The notes under the pieces: generated by a model
The model's input: only the letters and a program-made list of their open reading frames with translations
Told to the model about the DNA's origin: nothing
Databases searched by the model: none
Part shown: positions 15,544-23,950 of the stretch, in pieces
Position numbering within the stretch: position 1 is the first letter of the stretch
Layout: each line of letters begins with the position of its first letter
NCBI GenBank assembly: GCA_900474095.1
Contig: UCOA01000043.1
Location: 1-39,361, forward strand
Direction of reading: 5' to 3'
DNA: 39,361 bases
Source of the DNA: Hyphomicrobiales bacterium
GTDB lineage: Bacteria; Pseudomonadota; Alphaproteobacteria; Rhizobiales; Rhizobiaceae
Translations under genes and position numbers: made by a program

Positions 15544-16473
15544 CTATTTCGTGATCGACAGGGCGCCGGGTGCGCCTGCGAGCGAGCGGGTGGGCGAGGA
15601 AGTGGCGACGAGGATGACGAGGGTGAGGACGTAAGGGGCGGCATAGAAGAGGTAGTAGCCCTGCGTGACGCCGACCGATTGCAGGGCAGGACCGAGAGCG
15701 CCGGCGCCGCCGAAGAGCAGGGCGGCAAGGAAACAGCCGATCGGATTCCACCGGGCGAAGATGACAAGTGCGACGGCCATCAGGCCCTGGCCCGACGAGA
15801 TGCCTTCGTTCCAGGAGCCGGGATAGAACAGGGAGAGATAGGCGCCGCCGACCGCTGCGAGCGAGCCGCCGACGGCGGTTGCAAGCAGGCGTACGCTATC
15901 CGGATTGAGACCCATGGCGCGGGCCGCGTCGGAGCTGTCGCCGACCACACGCAGGACGAGGCCGACGCGGGTGTTCTTGAAGGCCCACCAGAGCATCACC
16001 GAGAGGAGCCCGCCGATGATGAAGAGCACGTTGATGTTCAGCGCCGACTGGATCTGCGGCAAGTCCGACCAGCCGCCGAGCGGAATGGATGGGAGATGCG
16101 GCGCGACGGGCTGGATGAAGGGCTTGCCGAGGAAGAACGCGAGGCCGAGGCCGAATTGCATCATGGCAATGCCGATGGCGATGTCGTTGACCTTCGGGAA
16201 TTTGCAGATAAAGCCATGGATGAGGCCGAAGACGGCGCCGGTCGCCATGGCGGCGAAAACGCCGAGCCAGGGCGAATTGCTCATAACGGCGATGGCATAG
16301 GCCGTCATAGCGCCGAAGACGAGAGTACCTTCGAGGCCGAGATTGATGCGGCCGGAGCGCTCGGTGATCGATTCCCCGAGGCTGACGAAGATGAAGGGGG
16401 TGGAGACGCGGATCGCGCCTGCGAAGATGGCGAGCGGGACGCCCCAGATGCCGATGCCGGCTTCGTCCATCAC
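15544..16473 (-). CDS. BMP-family ABC importer permease (second subunit), operon A
   Basis: A 309-residue polytopic inner-membrane permease of the YufQ type. It contains the conserved [19 protein letters not shown] element near residue 35 (E-R-x-G-x-x-N-L-G) and the coupling segment [16 protein letters not shown]. It overlaps the first permease by ATGA (16,470-16,473) and is followed after 11 bp by the biuret-hydrolase-like gene. It pairs with the permease at 16,470-17,636 to form the channel driven by the ATPase at 13,272-14,822. It is divergent enough from the operon B permease that the two importers probably carry different ligands. Confidence 0.92.
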   Translation of the reverse strand: MMDEAGIGIWGVPLAIFAGAIRVSTPFIFVSLGESITERSGRINLGLEGTLVFGAMTAYAIAVMSNSPWLGVFAAMATGAVFGLIHGFICKFPKVNDIAIGIAMMQFGLGLAFFLGKPFIQPVAPHLPSIPLGGWSDLPQIQSALNINVLFIIGGLLSVMLWWAFKNTRVGLVLRVVGDSSDAARAMGLNPDSVRLLATAVGGSLAAVGGAYLSLFYPGSWNEGISSGQGLMAVALVIFARWNPIGCFLAALLFGGAGALGPALQSVGVTQGYYLFYAAPYVLTLVILVATSSPTRSLAGAPGALSITK

Positions 16474-17636
16474 GCGGTCCTTTCTGAGGGGTTGGGCCTT
16501 CCCGAGAGGCTAGGGCTTTTCCAAAGGTCGGGATTGAAGATCTTGAAGCGGCCGTACAAGGTCTCGCAGAAGAGGATCACGACAAAGAGCGTGCCCTGAA
16601 GCACGAGCACCGTCGCGTCCGGCAGTCCCATGCGACGCTGGATCAGCCCGCCCGAGGCGTCGATGCCGCCGAGAAGGATGGCGACCGGGACGATCGCCAG
16701 TGGATTATGCCGGGCGAGGAAGGCAACGAGGATGCCGGAATAGCCATAGCCGGCAGCGAGGGAGGCATTGGCGGACCCTTGCACGGCTGCGACCTCGACC
16801 ATTCCCGCCAATCCGGCGAAGCCCCCTGCAAGCGCGGTAAACCCGACGATCAGACGGCCGACCGGCAGGCCTTGAATCTGGGCGGCGCGGACATTGCCGC
16901 CGGCGATGCGGGCGGCAAAGCCGAAGCTCGTTGCCTCGATCAGGGTATAGGAGATGATGCACGCGGTGATGCCGATGACGAGACCCCAGTTGACATCCAT
17001 GCCGGGGATATTGCCAAGCATATATTCAGCGGGAAGCGGCGCGGTCGAGGGCTTGTTCAGGCTGGCGGGATCGCGTAGCGGCCCCTCGATCAGATGGTTC
17101 ATCAGCGCAATCGCGATATAGGCGAGAAGCAACGACGCGATCGTTTCGTTGACGCCGCGATAGTGCCGCAAGACGCCGGCAATGCCGATCCAGATGCCGC
17201 CGACGATCATCCCGGCGATGGCCATCAGAGGAAGCACGACGATCGGCGATACGGAGGCCGTCAGAGGTAGGGCGATGGCGGCTGCGGCGACACCGCCGAG
17301 CACCACCGCCCCTTCGCCCCCAATGATGACAAGGCCGAGCCGGGCGGGTAGGGCGACGCAGAGCGCCGTAAGTAGCAGCGGGGCCGCACGGCTGAGGCTG
17401 TTCTGGATGGAAAACCAGCTGCCGAAGCCGCCGGTAAACATCAGCTTGAAGAGGTCGGCCGGCGACTTGCCGACCACCAGTATGAAGATGGAAAAGAGCG
17501 CCAGGCCGGCAAGGAACGCGCCGAGCGAGATCGCCACCGGTTCGGCCCGTCGCGCCAGCCATTCAAGCAGAGGCCTGAGGCTGCGCGCATCGGTGGACAA
17601 CGGAGAAAGTGTTGGTGTGTTCACCTCGATCGTCAT
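16470..17636 (-). CDS. BMP-family ABC importer permease (first subunit), operon A
   Basis: A 388-residue inner-membrane permease of the YufP type. A hydrophilic N-terminus of about 30 residues is followed by the first membrane span (AISLGAFLAGLALFSIFILV). Family landmarks are PARLGLVIIGGEGAVVLGG, corresponding to the G-x-E-G loop, and AAGYGYSGILVAFLARHNPL near residue 315. Start ATG at 17,636, 17 bp after the binding protein stop; it ends overlapping the second permease. Membrane partner of the BMP binding protein at 17,654-18,784. Confidence 0.92.
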   Translation of the reverse strand: MTIEVNTPTLSPLSTDARSLRPLLEWLARRAEPVAISLGAFLAGLALFSIFILVVGKSPADLFKLMFTGGFGSWFSIQNSLSRAAPLLLTALCVALPARLGLVIIGGEGAVVLGGVAAAAIALPLTASVSPIVVLPLMAIAGMIVGGIWIGIAGVLRHYRGVNETIASLLLAYIAIALMNHLIEGPLRDPASLNKPSTAPLPAEYMLGNIPGMDVNWGLVIGITACIISYTLIEATSFGFAARIAGGNVRAAQIQGLPVGRLIVGFTALAGGFAGLAGMVEVAAVQGSANASLAAGYGYSGILVAFLARHNPLAIVPVAILLGGIDASGGLIQRRMGLPDATVLVLQGTLFVVILFCETLYGRFKIFNPDLWKSPSLSGRPNPSERTA

Positions 17637-17653
17637 GGCGCACTTCCTTTCGC

Positions 17654-18784
17654 TCAGGATGTCGAGCCGACGACGCCCTCAACGAGATAGGCCATGCTTT
17701 CCAGCTCGATCGCGTCCTCGGCGAAGGTCTGGCCGGCGGTGACGGCATCGCCGCCCTTGTTGTCCTTGATCGGTCCCTTGAAGACGGAGAAACTGCCGGC
17801 CATCATTTCGGCAAGCGTCGCGTCGAACTTCTTGCGGGCTTCCTCCGAGACGCCAGGTCCCAGCGGGCTCATCTTGACGAAGCCGTCCTTCAGGCCGCCG
17901 CGGACAAAGTTGCCGAGCGGGGTGCCCGCTTGGGCCTCGGTTACGAATTTCGTGTAGACATTGCCCCAGGCCCATTCGGCGCCGGTCAGATATTTTTCAG
18001 GAGCAAGCGGGCTCTGGTTGGCGTGGTAGCCACAGACGAAGGCGCCGCGTCCGGCAGCCGTCTCGACGACCACCTTCGGGCTGTCGACATGGCAGGTGAT
18101 GACGTCGGCACCCTGGTCGATCAACGCGTTGGTGGCCTCGGCTTCCTTGACGGCCAGCGACCATTCGCCGGTGAAGATGACCTGGCAGGTGATGGCCGGA
18201 TCGACCGAGCGGGCTCCTAGCAGGAAGGAATTGATGTTCTGTAGAACCTGCGGGATGGGTTTTGCGGCGACGAATCCGATCTTCTTGCTCTTGGAGGTAT
18301 AGCCGGCGGCAATGCCGTTCAGATATTGCCCCTGGCCGATATAGCCGAAATAGGAACCCGTGTTCATCGGGTTGGTGCCCTCCTTCCACAGACCGCCGCA
18401 ATGGCGGAACTGCACGTCGGGGTATTTCTTGGCCATTTCCAGCATGTGGGGATCGAAGTAGCCGAAGGAGGTCGGGAAGACCAGACTGGCGCCGTCGAGG
18501 TTTATCATCGATTCCATCGTCTTCTGGACGTCGACGGTCTCCGGCACGTTTTCCTCTTCAACGACAGTCACTCCGGACATCGCCTTGATGACGATGGCGC
18601 CTTCCGCATGGGCCTGGTTGTAGCCGTAGTCGTCCTTGGGGCCGACATAGATGAAGCCCACGGTCAGCGCAGCCTGGGCGGCGGCAGGCGTCGAAAAGAG
18701 CGAAGGCGCAAAGCCGATGGCGGCGGCGCCCGAGGCGGTTGTTTGCAGGAAGCTGCGGCGATTCATGGGAAGGAGTTTGGTCAT
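17654..18784 (-). CDS. BMP-family substrate-binding protein, operon A
   Basis: A 376-residue periplasmic BMP-type binding protein. It carries a twin-arginine signal (NRRSFLQTTASGAAAIG) ending near TPAAAQA; the mature domain opens LTVGFIYVGPKDDYGYNQAH and includes the ligand-side segment DVITCHVDSPKVVVETA and GYHANQSPLAP. The ATG at 18,784 is chosen because AAGGAG lies six bases upstream; a reading extended to 18,925 would run through repeats that look regulatory. First gene of operon A, divergent from a GntR regulator. Related members bind nucleosides or purines; given the co-transcribed ureide hydrolases the ligand may be a purine breakdown product (inference). Confidence 0.92.
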   Translation of the reverse strand: MTKLLPMNRRSFLQTTASGAAAIGFAPSLFSTPAAAQAALTVGFIYVGPKDDYGYNQAHAEGAIVIKAMSGVTVVEEENVPETVDVQKTMESMINLDGASLVFPTSFGYFDPHMLEMAKKYPDVQFRHCGGLWKEGTNPMNTGSYFGYIGQGQYLNGIAAGYTSKSKKIGFVAAKPIPQVLQNINSFLLGARSVDPAITCQVIFTGEWSLAVKEAEATNALIDQGADVITCHVDSPKVVVETAAGRGAFVCGYHANQSPLAPEKYLTGAEWAWGNVYTKFVTEAQAGTPLGNFVRGGLKDGFVKMSPLGPGVSEEARKKFDATLAEMMAGSFSVFKGPIKDNKGGDAVTAGQTFAEDAIELESMAYLVEGVVGSTS

Positions 18785-18831
18785 GGCGGGCTCCTTGCGG
18801 CGTGGGTAGCCGGGTTCGAAAAGGTCACAGG

Positions 18832-18845
18832 AAACTGTATGCAAT
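18832..18845. repeat. 14-bp repeat copy 1, candidate GntR site
   Basis: AAACTGTATGCAAT occurs here and again, exactly, at 18,913-18,926, both between the operon A start and the gntR-type gene. The spacing of 81 bp is about eight helical turns. Likely operator copies for the divergent GntR protein (inference from position). Confidence 0.6.
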
Positions 18846-18912
18846 GCGTATGCCAATCGGTAACATACGGTTTTCAAAGGAATTCGCTGACTGTTTGAAA
18901 TTCGTGCAGCGT

Positions 18913-18926
18913 AAACTGTATGCAAT
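18913..18926. repeat. 14-bp repeat copy 2, candidate GntR site
   Basis: Exact second copy of AAACTGTATGCAAT, 81 bp from the first. Together with CTGTATACAG at 19,098-19,107 it makes three related TGTAT-containing sites in the divergent promoter region of operon A and the GntR gene. Confidence 0.6.
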
Positions 18927-19097
18927 TTTCCCAGGTGTTGATTTATTTTTAAGCAGAGAAGAAAAGTTGACCAGAAATGTGAATTCTGAAGGCATTTAAT
19001 GGGCCAACAGCTTTGAGGGGAGACTCTATATGCAGAAATAATAATGTAAAATCATGGAGTTGAAGTGCATGTTGACAATGACGGTCACGCATTGCAT

Positions 19098-19107
19098 CTG
19101 TATACAG
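19098..19107. promoter_or_regulatory. Perfect palindrome CTGTATACAG, candidate GntR operator
   Basis: A perfect 10-base palindrome preceded by ATTGCAT, the reverse complement of the ATGCAAT half seen in the two 14-bp repeats. It lies 24 bp upstream of the GTG proposed as the gntR start. If the longer reading of that gene were translated, the site would be inside the coding region. Confidence 0.55.
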
Positions 19108-19131
19108 TGTAATTTCAACCAGATTCGACCC

Positions 19132-19812
19132 GTGAAGCTCGCCAGAAAAAAAGAAGTCATCCGGTCCGGAACAACCGTCGAGCAGATGGTTCGAGCGATT
19201 GCCGATCTGATCATCACCGGCGCCATGCAGCCTGGCGAGCGGCTGGACGAGATTTCGCTGGCCAATCGTTTCGAAGTGTCGCGCACACCTGTGCGCGAGG
19301 CTCTCGGTCAACTTTGCGCCATCGGTCTTGTCGAGCGTGAACCCAACAAGAGCGCCGTTGTCACCAATGTGTCACAGCAGCACCTCGCTTCGATGTTCGA
19401 GGCGATGGCTGAACTCGAGGGGATCTGCGCGCGCCTGTCGGCGGAGCGCATGACAGTGGACGAACGCAGAATGCTGGAGGCCGAACACAAGGCATCGGCA
19501 CGGCTCGTCCATCGCGGCGCGGAAGACGAGTACGAGGCCCACAATACCGAGTTCCATACACGTCTTTACCGAGGCGCGCACAATGACCACGTGTTCGAAC
19601 TGGTGACGCAAACTCGCGCCCGTCTTGCCCCGTTTCGCCGTGCTCAATTCCGGCTTCCCGGTCGCCTTTTGCGGTCCTATGAAGAGCACGACGCCATCGT
19701 CCTGGCAGTCTTGCGGGCAGATGCAGTTAGTGCAAGTCGCGCGGCCTACGCCCACGTTGCCACCGTTAGTGACGCCAGTATTGTTTTCGCACGCGACGCG
19801 GAACCTGCCTAG
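19132..19812 (+). CDS. GntR-family (FadR-like) transcriptional regulator
   Basis: A winged-helix regulator of the GntR/FadR subfamily, 226 residues from the GTG proposed here. The DNA-binding domain is unmistakable: AIADLIITGAMQPGERLDEI followed by LANRFEVSRTPVREALGQL. The C-terminal all-helical FCD domain contains EAHNTEFHTRLYRGAHN, with the His residues that normally bind a metal near the ligand. The start is uncertain: the frame is open to ATGs at 19,054 and 19,069 (the latter has GGAG nine bases upstream), but that extension is cysteine-rich, unlike the family, and contains the palindrome CTGTATACAG. It diverges from the BMP/biuret operon and most likely represses it, and itself, until a ureide or purine-type ligand binds. 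Confidence 0.88.
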   Translation: MKLARKKEVIRSGTTVEQMVRAIADLIITGAMQPGERLDEISLANRFEVSRTPVREALGQLCAIGLVEREPNKSAVVTNVSQQHLASMFEAMAELEGICARLSAERMTVDERRMLEAEHKASARLVHRGAEDEYEAHNTEFHTRLYRGAHNDHVFELVTQTRARLAPFRRAQFRLPGRLLRSYEEHDAIVLAVLRADAVSASRAAYAHVATVSDASIVFARDAEPA

Positions 19813-19830
19813 GTGATGCCATCTATCACC

Positions 19831-19838
19831 GAATTTTG
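19831..19838. repeat. Target site duplication, left copy
   Basis: GAATTTTG immediately outside the left terminal inverted repeat; the identical octamer lies at 24,366-24,373 just outside the right one. Eight bases is the duplication length known for IS1595-family elements. Confidence 0.85.
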
Positions 19839-19863
19839 CGGCATTAGGTAGCAAAGACCACCA
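19839..19863 (+). repeat. Transposon left terminal inverted repeat
   Basis: 25-base end beginning CGGCATTAGGTAGCAAAG; it matches the reverse complement of 24,341-24,365 at 24 of 25 positions (G versus A at position 18). Confidence 0.88.
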
Positions 19864-20075
19864 AGGTCGGCTTAGCTATCTGAATTAGATTGAATTTGAG
19901 TTAGCCGTCTTGGCGTGCCTGACGTAGATTGCGCTAGTTGTAGCGTCACGTGGGAGTGGTCATCGTGCTTTGTCAGGAACGCCCCAAGAGCGGGCATGAC
20001 GTTTCGACGACAGCGGCTGTTGTCGAAGACCGCTGTCGCTCAATAGGTTCAAATGCCTCCACATGGAGACCCATA

Positions 20076-20669
20076 CTAGAACTTGATCAGGTTCTGGAAC
20101 ACGAGGGCGTTGCGCGCCTGTATCAGGCGACCACCTTCGGCGATCCTTCCGACTTCGATTGGTGCGAAGCCAAGGTTCTCGGTGAGCGAGGCAACGGCCG
20201 CGCTCGCATCGGCATGATCGCTGGAAATGAACACCACGCGACGCCCGCCAGCGGGCACGGGCGCGGTCAGGCCCTGCATCGGAAGCTGGTTATACGCCTT
20301 AACCAGCTTTGCACCAGGAACCCGGTCTGCGTTCACTTCCGATGACAGACGACCCTTGAGTTCGCGTTCCTGGACCTCCGGTGGGAGGAATGCCGAATTC
20401 GTCACGTCGACGACGATCTTTCCGGACCAGTCCGAGCGAAGCTTGCCTACGTCCTTGAAGTTCAGGAACTGGACCGCGAGGAAGATGATGTCGGCGTCTA
20501 GCGCCTCTTCGACGGTCGACGGCCTGACGCTGTCGCCGAGGCCTTTGATCGAGGAGGCTACGGCCGACGGCCCTCGCGTGTTTGCGACCGCGACCGGGAT
20601 TGAGTTCTTCGCGAAGAAACCTGCAAGCGTGATGCCGACACTGCCAGTTCCGATGATGCTGTATTTCAT
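20076..20669 (-). CDS. NADP-binding oxidoreductase (F420-dependent NADP reductase-like, COG2085 type)
   Basis: A 197-residue Rossmann-fold protein. The dinucleotide loop is at the very N-terminus (SIIGTGSVGITLAGFFAKN), followed by VAVANTRGPSA, where the Arg fits NADP phosphate binding, and later DADIIFLAVQFLNF and KIVVDVTNS, typical of the NADPH:F420 oxidoreductase-like domain. Rhizobia generally do not make F420, so the name is only structural; a flavin or other reductase partner is possible. The ATG at 20,669 follows GAGGGAGAAAG; a GTG at 20,684 is an alternative. It starts 11 bp after the azoreductase stop, so both are co-transcribed transposon cargo. Confidence 0.82.
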   Translation of the reverse strand: MKYSIIGTGSVGITLAGFFAKNSIPVAVANTRGPSAVASSIKGLGDSVRPSTVEEALDADIIFLAVQFLNFKDVGKLRSDWSGKIVVDVTNSAFLPPEVQERELKGRLSSEVNADRVPGAKLVKAYNQLPMQGLTAPVPAGGRRVVFISSDHADASAAVASLTENLGFAPIEVGRIAEGGRLIQARNALVFQNLIKF

Positions 20670-20680
20670 GACTTTCTCCC

Positions 20681-21442
20681 TCACGATGCTGCTGCGAGCG
20701 ATGCGGCGTTCTTGTTCACAGCCGCCGAGACGACTGCGCCGAATTCCTCGACTGCCTTCTCGCCATAGTCACCCGCGCGGGCACGTCCGGCGAGGACTAG
20801 ATCGACGTCGACAATGCCGATCCATCCGAGGACCTGACGGAGGTACCCGCTGGCCAGGTTGTACTGCTCGACTGGAGAACCGGGAGAGAAATCTCCGCCA
20901 GTTGCGAGGATGATGTTCGCCTTCTTGCCGGTCAAAAGGCCCTTGTTGTCGGCGGACACCGTCACGCCAACGCGGACAATATGGTCGATGTAGGCCTTGA
21001 GAACGGCCGGAATGGAAAAGTTGAACATCGGCGTGCCAATGAGAATCTGGTCCGCTGACTTCAGCTCAGCGACAAGATCGTCCGACACCTTGATGGCCGC
21101 GGTCGCCTCCGGTGAATGCGTTTCGGCGGGCGTGAACGCACCCATGATCCACGGAAGGTCAACGAATGGGAGGTTAGTCTTCATCAGATCGCGGACGATA
21201 ACGTCGCCGCCTGGATTTTCGGCTTTCCAGCGGTCGATGAAGACTGCGGTCAGCTTGCGGGAGGTAGAATAGTCATATCGAGGGCTGGCCTCAATCACGA
21301 GGAGAGTGGGCATGTTGGACCTTTGCTTCGGAAGTTTTGACACGACTGCGGTCGCTGGAGGTTGAGGCTCCGGCCTGAACAGACGGACCACCTTGTCGAT
21401 CCATCGGCTCGATGATGCTTTTGTGTATTCTCGCTCAGCCAT
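20681..21442 (-). CDS. FMN-dependent NADH-azoreductase (AzoR-like flavodoxin-fold oxidoreductase)
   Basis: A flavodoxin-fold quinone/azo reductase. FMN-binding features are LLVIEASPRYDYSTSRKL at the phosphate site, GTPMFNFSIPAVLKAYIDHI (close to the AzoR P-M-x-N-F-x-I-P motif) and ATGGDFSPG. From the ATG at 21,442 it has 253 residues, 43 more than usual; an in-frame ATG at 21,313 (MPTLLVIEASP) would give the standard 210. Neither start has a strong ribosome site, so the N-terminal extension (DKVVRLFRPEPQPP) is uncertain. It reduces quinones or azo compounds with NADH in the family. Divergent from the LysR gene, a typical electrophile- or quinone-responsive pair. Confidence 0.85.
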   Translation of the reverse strand: MAEREYTKASSSRWIDKVVRLFRPEPQPPATAVVSKLPKQRSNMPTLLVIEASPRYDYSTSRKLTAVFIDRWKAENPGGDVIVRDLMKTNLPFVDLPWIMGAFTPAETHSPEATAAIKVSDDLVAELKSADQILIGTPMFNFSIPAVLKAYIDHIVRVGVTVSADNKGLLTGKKANIILATGGDFSPGSPVEQYNLASGYLRQVLGWIGIVDVDLVLAGRARAGDYGEKAVEEFGAVVSAAVNKNAASLAAAS

Positions 21443-21556
21443 GACACGGCCTTTCCGAATGTGATTGGTGACTGATCGAGTTCTATTTAGTCAGATTGCG
21501 CTATCTATGTAATTGACGTAACATTGCTGCTATCGATCTAATCTTTTGATGGCACA

Positions 21557-22489
21557 ATGCTCGACGGCGTTACGATCAACCAACTCCGCACTTTTGTGGC
21601 CGTATGTGATGCGGGGAGCTTTTCAGGTGCCGCGAAAACCCTGTTGCGCGCGCAGTCGGCAGTCAGTCACGCGATCGCCGCCTTGGAGGCGGCCTTGTCG
21701 GTTGAACTCTTCGAGCGCGGCACGAGGCGGGCGGAGCTCACTCCGGCCGGCCGAAGCCTTCTTCCCGACGCAAGGGCGGTAATCGCGCGCACGGAGGAGA
21801 TGAAGACCCGTGCCCGCTCGATTTCCACGTCAGGCGCTGAACAGCTCTCGATCGCCGTGGACGTCTATTATCCGCGCAGGCACCTCATCGCCTGCCTGCG
21901 GCAGTTCGGCCTAGATGCGCCGACAGCCGTCGTGAATTTGCGCATGACGACGATGCAGGGTGGAGAGGCACTGGTTCTGGATGGGGAGTGCGTGTTCTCT
22001 ATCACCGCTGCCGACGTGCCCGAACTGAAGCCGAGTGCGCTTGAGAGGCACTGGCTGTGCGACACGCGGATGGTCACCGTCTGCGCTCCCTCCCATCCGC
22101 TCGCCAACCTCGGGCGGGCCGCGGCGCGCGACGAGTTCAGCCGACATATCCAGATCGTCGTCACCGACAACCAGCCCGATGCTGAGAAGTCAACCGTGGC
22201 GGTCGCGGGGGAGCGTCGGTGGCTTGTGAACGAACTCGGCGCGAAGCACGACTTGCTCAAAGCAGGACTGGGCTGGGGACATATGCCTGAGGACCTCGTC
22301 TCCGGTGATCTTGCCAACGGAGTCCTCGTGGAACTCACGCGGCATGCATGGCACCTTCGGCCGCTGACATTTATGATCTCGCGGCGTAGAGGTCTTGACC
22401 CATCAGAGTGCGAAGCTCACCTGATCGCGATGCTCGCTAGCGGGCCCCGGTCAAAAAGCGCTTCCATCGCAGATAAGTCGGCAATGTGA
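21557..22489 (+). CDS. LysR-family transcriptional regulator
   Basis: A 310-residue LysR-type regulator. The N-terminal winged helix reads INQLRTFVAVCDAGSFSGAA then QSAVSHAIAALEAAL, with the wing ERGTRRAELTPAGRSLLPDA, followed by a substrate-binding domain (LSIAVDVYYPRRHLIACL onward, DTRMVTVCAPSHPLA). It diverges from the azoreductase/oxidoreductase pair with 114 bp between starts and probably controls it in response to a redox-active or aromatic ligand. All three lie inside the transposon, so the cassette travels with its own regulator. Confidence 0.9.
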   Translation: MLDGVTINQLRTFVAVCDAGSFSGAAKTLLRAQSAVSHAIAALEAALSVELFERGTRRAELTPAGRSLLPDARAVIARTEEMKTRARSISTSGAEQLSIAVDVYYPRRHLIACLRQFGLDAPTAVVNLRMTTMQGGEALVLDGECVFSITAADVPELKPSALERHWLCDTRMVTVCAPSHPLANLGRAAARDEFSRHIQIVVTDNQPDAEKSTVAVAGERRWLVNELGAKHDLLKAGLGWGHMPEDLVSGDLANGVLVELTRHAWHLRPLTFMISRRRGLDPSECEAHLIAMLASGPRSKSASIADKSAM

Positions 22490-22924
22490 GGGGAATTGCC
22501 GAGCCCTGTTCAAATCACTCATCCCGGACTGCCGTAGGGGTTGAGACCAAGACTTGCGCAAGAAGCTGAATGCCCACTATGGCCCCCTTGCGGCCTTGGG
22601 CATCGCTCTTATCGCCAGTAAACGGCCGTCGATCGCTCCTTGAGAATTAACCATTTAGAACTCTTGCGATCGACTTTTCCAGGAAGTTCAGGTAACGACT
22701 TAGGTCATGTTCAGGATGGTACGCATACAGCTCTGATCTCCCGGCGGCCATTTTCGGCCACCGATCCGCTGTGCCTACTGTCGAGTTCTGGAGCCTGAAC
22801 ATGACTCTCATCGCTACTGCCGCCATTGTCCACCGCCGCCACGCCGCGGTGTTGGCTGTCAGTGCCTTGGGCGGGGGCTTGGAAATATGCCCGACCTTCC
22901 TCCGGATCGCGGAGGGGTTGAGCC
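22490..22924. other. Non-coding stretch inside the transposon
   Basis: 435 bases between the LysR stop and the transposase start. No convincing gene. A short open reading (codons giving HYGPLAALGIALIASKRP near 22,572-22,640) looks protein-like and may be a relic, but I do not recognise it. A small hairpin CGGCGGCC-ATTTTC-GGCCACCG-like sequence lies at about 22,742-22,764, upstream of the transposase. Confidence 0.4.
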
Positions 22925-23950
22925 ATGGCGAAACCCGTAGACACGCCCAAGGGCCAACATTTCCTGCTCTCGCCAGAGTGCCGAACGCTGACGGTCCTCG
23001 ATCTCGCCAGGATGCGGGATGCGACCGCCTACAACTGGTTTAAGCGCCTGCGCTGGCACGAGACGGAGGGCGAGCCTTACTGCCCCAAGTGCGGAACGTT
23101 GCGCTGCCACACGATGAGCCGCAATCGCTTCAAGTGCACCGAGAAGACCTGCAAGACCGTGTTCAGCGTCACCTCAGGCACGGTGTTTCATGCACGTAAG
23201 CTGAGCTTCAAAAAGATGCTTATCGCCATCTGGTTCTCGGCGAACTCGGTGAAGGGCAAGGCGGCGCTCCAGCTCTCGCGTGAAATCGGCGTCCAATACA
23301 AGACCGCCTGGGTCCTCCTTATGAAGCTGCGCGAGGCGATCGCTTGGCGCAGGGAGGAGATGGTGCTGGATGGCGAGGTGGAGATTGACGGCAAGTACGC
23401 TGGCGGCCACATCCGCCCTGAAAACAAGGCTGAGGATCGCATCGACCGCCGCCTCAGGAAGTACCAGAACATGAAGCGTCTATGCGCTCTTGCGATCCGC
23501 CAGCGCGGACTGGGAGGCCAGACGTTCACCCGGATCATCCGAGACGAAGACAGCAACGCAGCCTGGGCGGCCCTCCGGGATCACGTGTCGCGGGAGGCAA
23601 CGGTCTTCGCGGACGAGCATGGCAGCTATAACGACTTGGCTGGCTTGAACAAGCTGCAACGCGTCAACCACTCAAAGGCATATCAGACCGACGATGGCAC
23701 GAACACCAATCAGGTCGAGAGTTTCTTCTCGCGGGTCCAACGGGCCTATGTCGGCATCCACCATCGGTTTTCGTTGAAATACTTCGACTGGTACGTGGCG
23801 GAGCTCGCGTGGCGCGAGGACTGCCGACAGGTGAGCAATCGCAGTCATACGTTCCAGGTGCTGGGCAAGGCACTGTCTCGCCCCACGTCACGCTATCTGT
23901 GTGGGTACTGGCAGGGCAACAAACCGCCGGACCTGATCTGGGAAGGCTAA
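22925..23950 (+). CDS. IS1595-family (ISXO2-like) DDE transposase
   Basis: A 341-residue transposase. The N-terminal zinc ribbon is seen as EPYCPKCGTLRCHTMSRNRF and KCTEKTCKTVFSVTSGTVFH; then a helical region (LSREIGVQYKTAWVLLMKLR) leads to the ISXO2-like DDE core, with EVEIDGKYAGG carrying the first acidic residue, VFADEHGSYNDL the second, and HS followed by NTNQVESFFSRVQR the last conserved block (N-x-V-E). The order and motifs are those of the IS1595 family. It appears full length with no internal stop, so it could be active. Its stop overlaps the stop of a convergent frameshifted gene by three bases. It lies 415 bp from the right end of the element it presumably mobilises. Confidence 0.92.
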   Translation: MAKPVDTPKGQHFLLSPECRTLTVLDLARMRDATAYNWFKRLRWHETEGEPYCPKCGTLRCHTMSRNRFKCTEKTCKTVFSVTSGTVFHARKLSFKKMLIAIWFSANSVKGKAALQLSREIGVQYKTAWVLLMKLREAIAWRREEMVLDGEVEIDGKYAGGHIRPENKAEDRIDRRLRKYQNMKRLCALAIRQRGLGGQTFTRIIRDEDSNAAWAALRDHVSREATVFADEHGSYNDLAGLNKLQRVNHSKAYQTDDGTNTNQVESFFSRVQRAYVGIHHRFSLKYFDWYVAELAWREDCRQVSNRSHTFQVLGKALSRPTSRYLCGYWQGNKPPDLIWEG

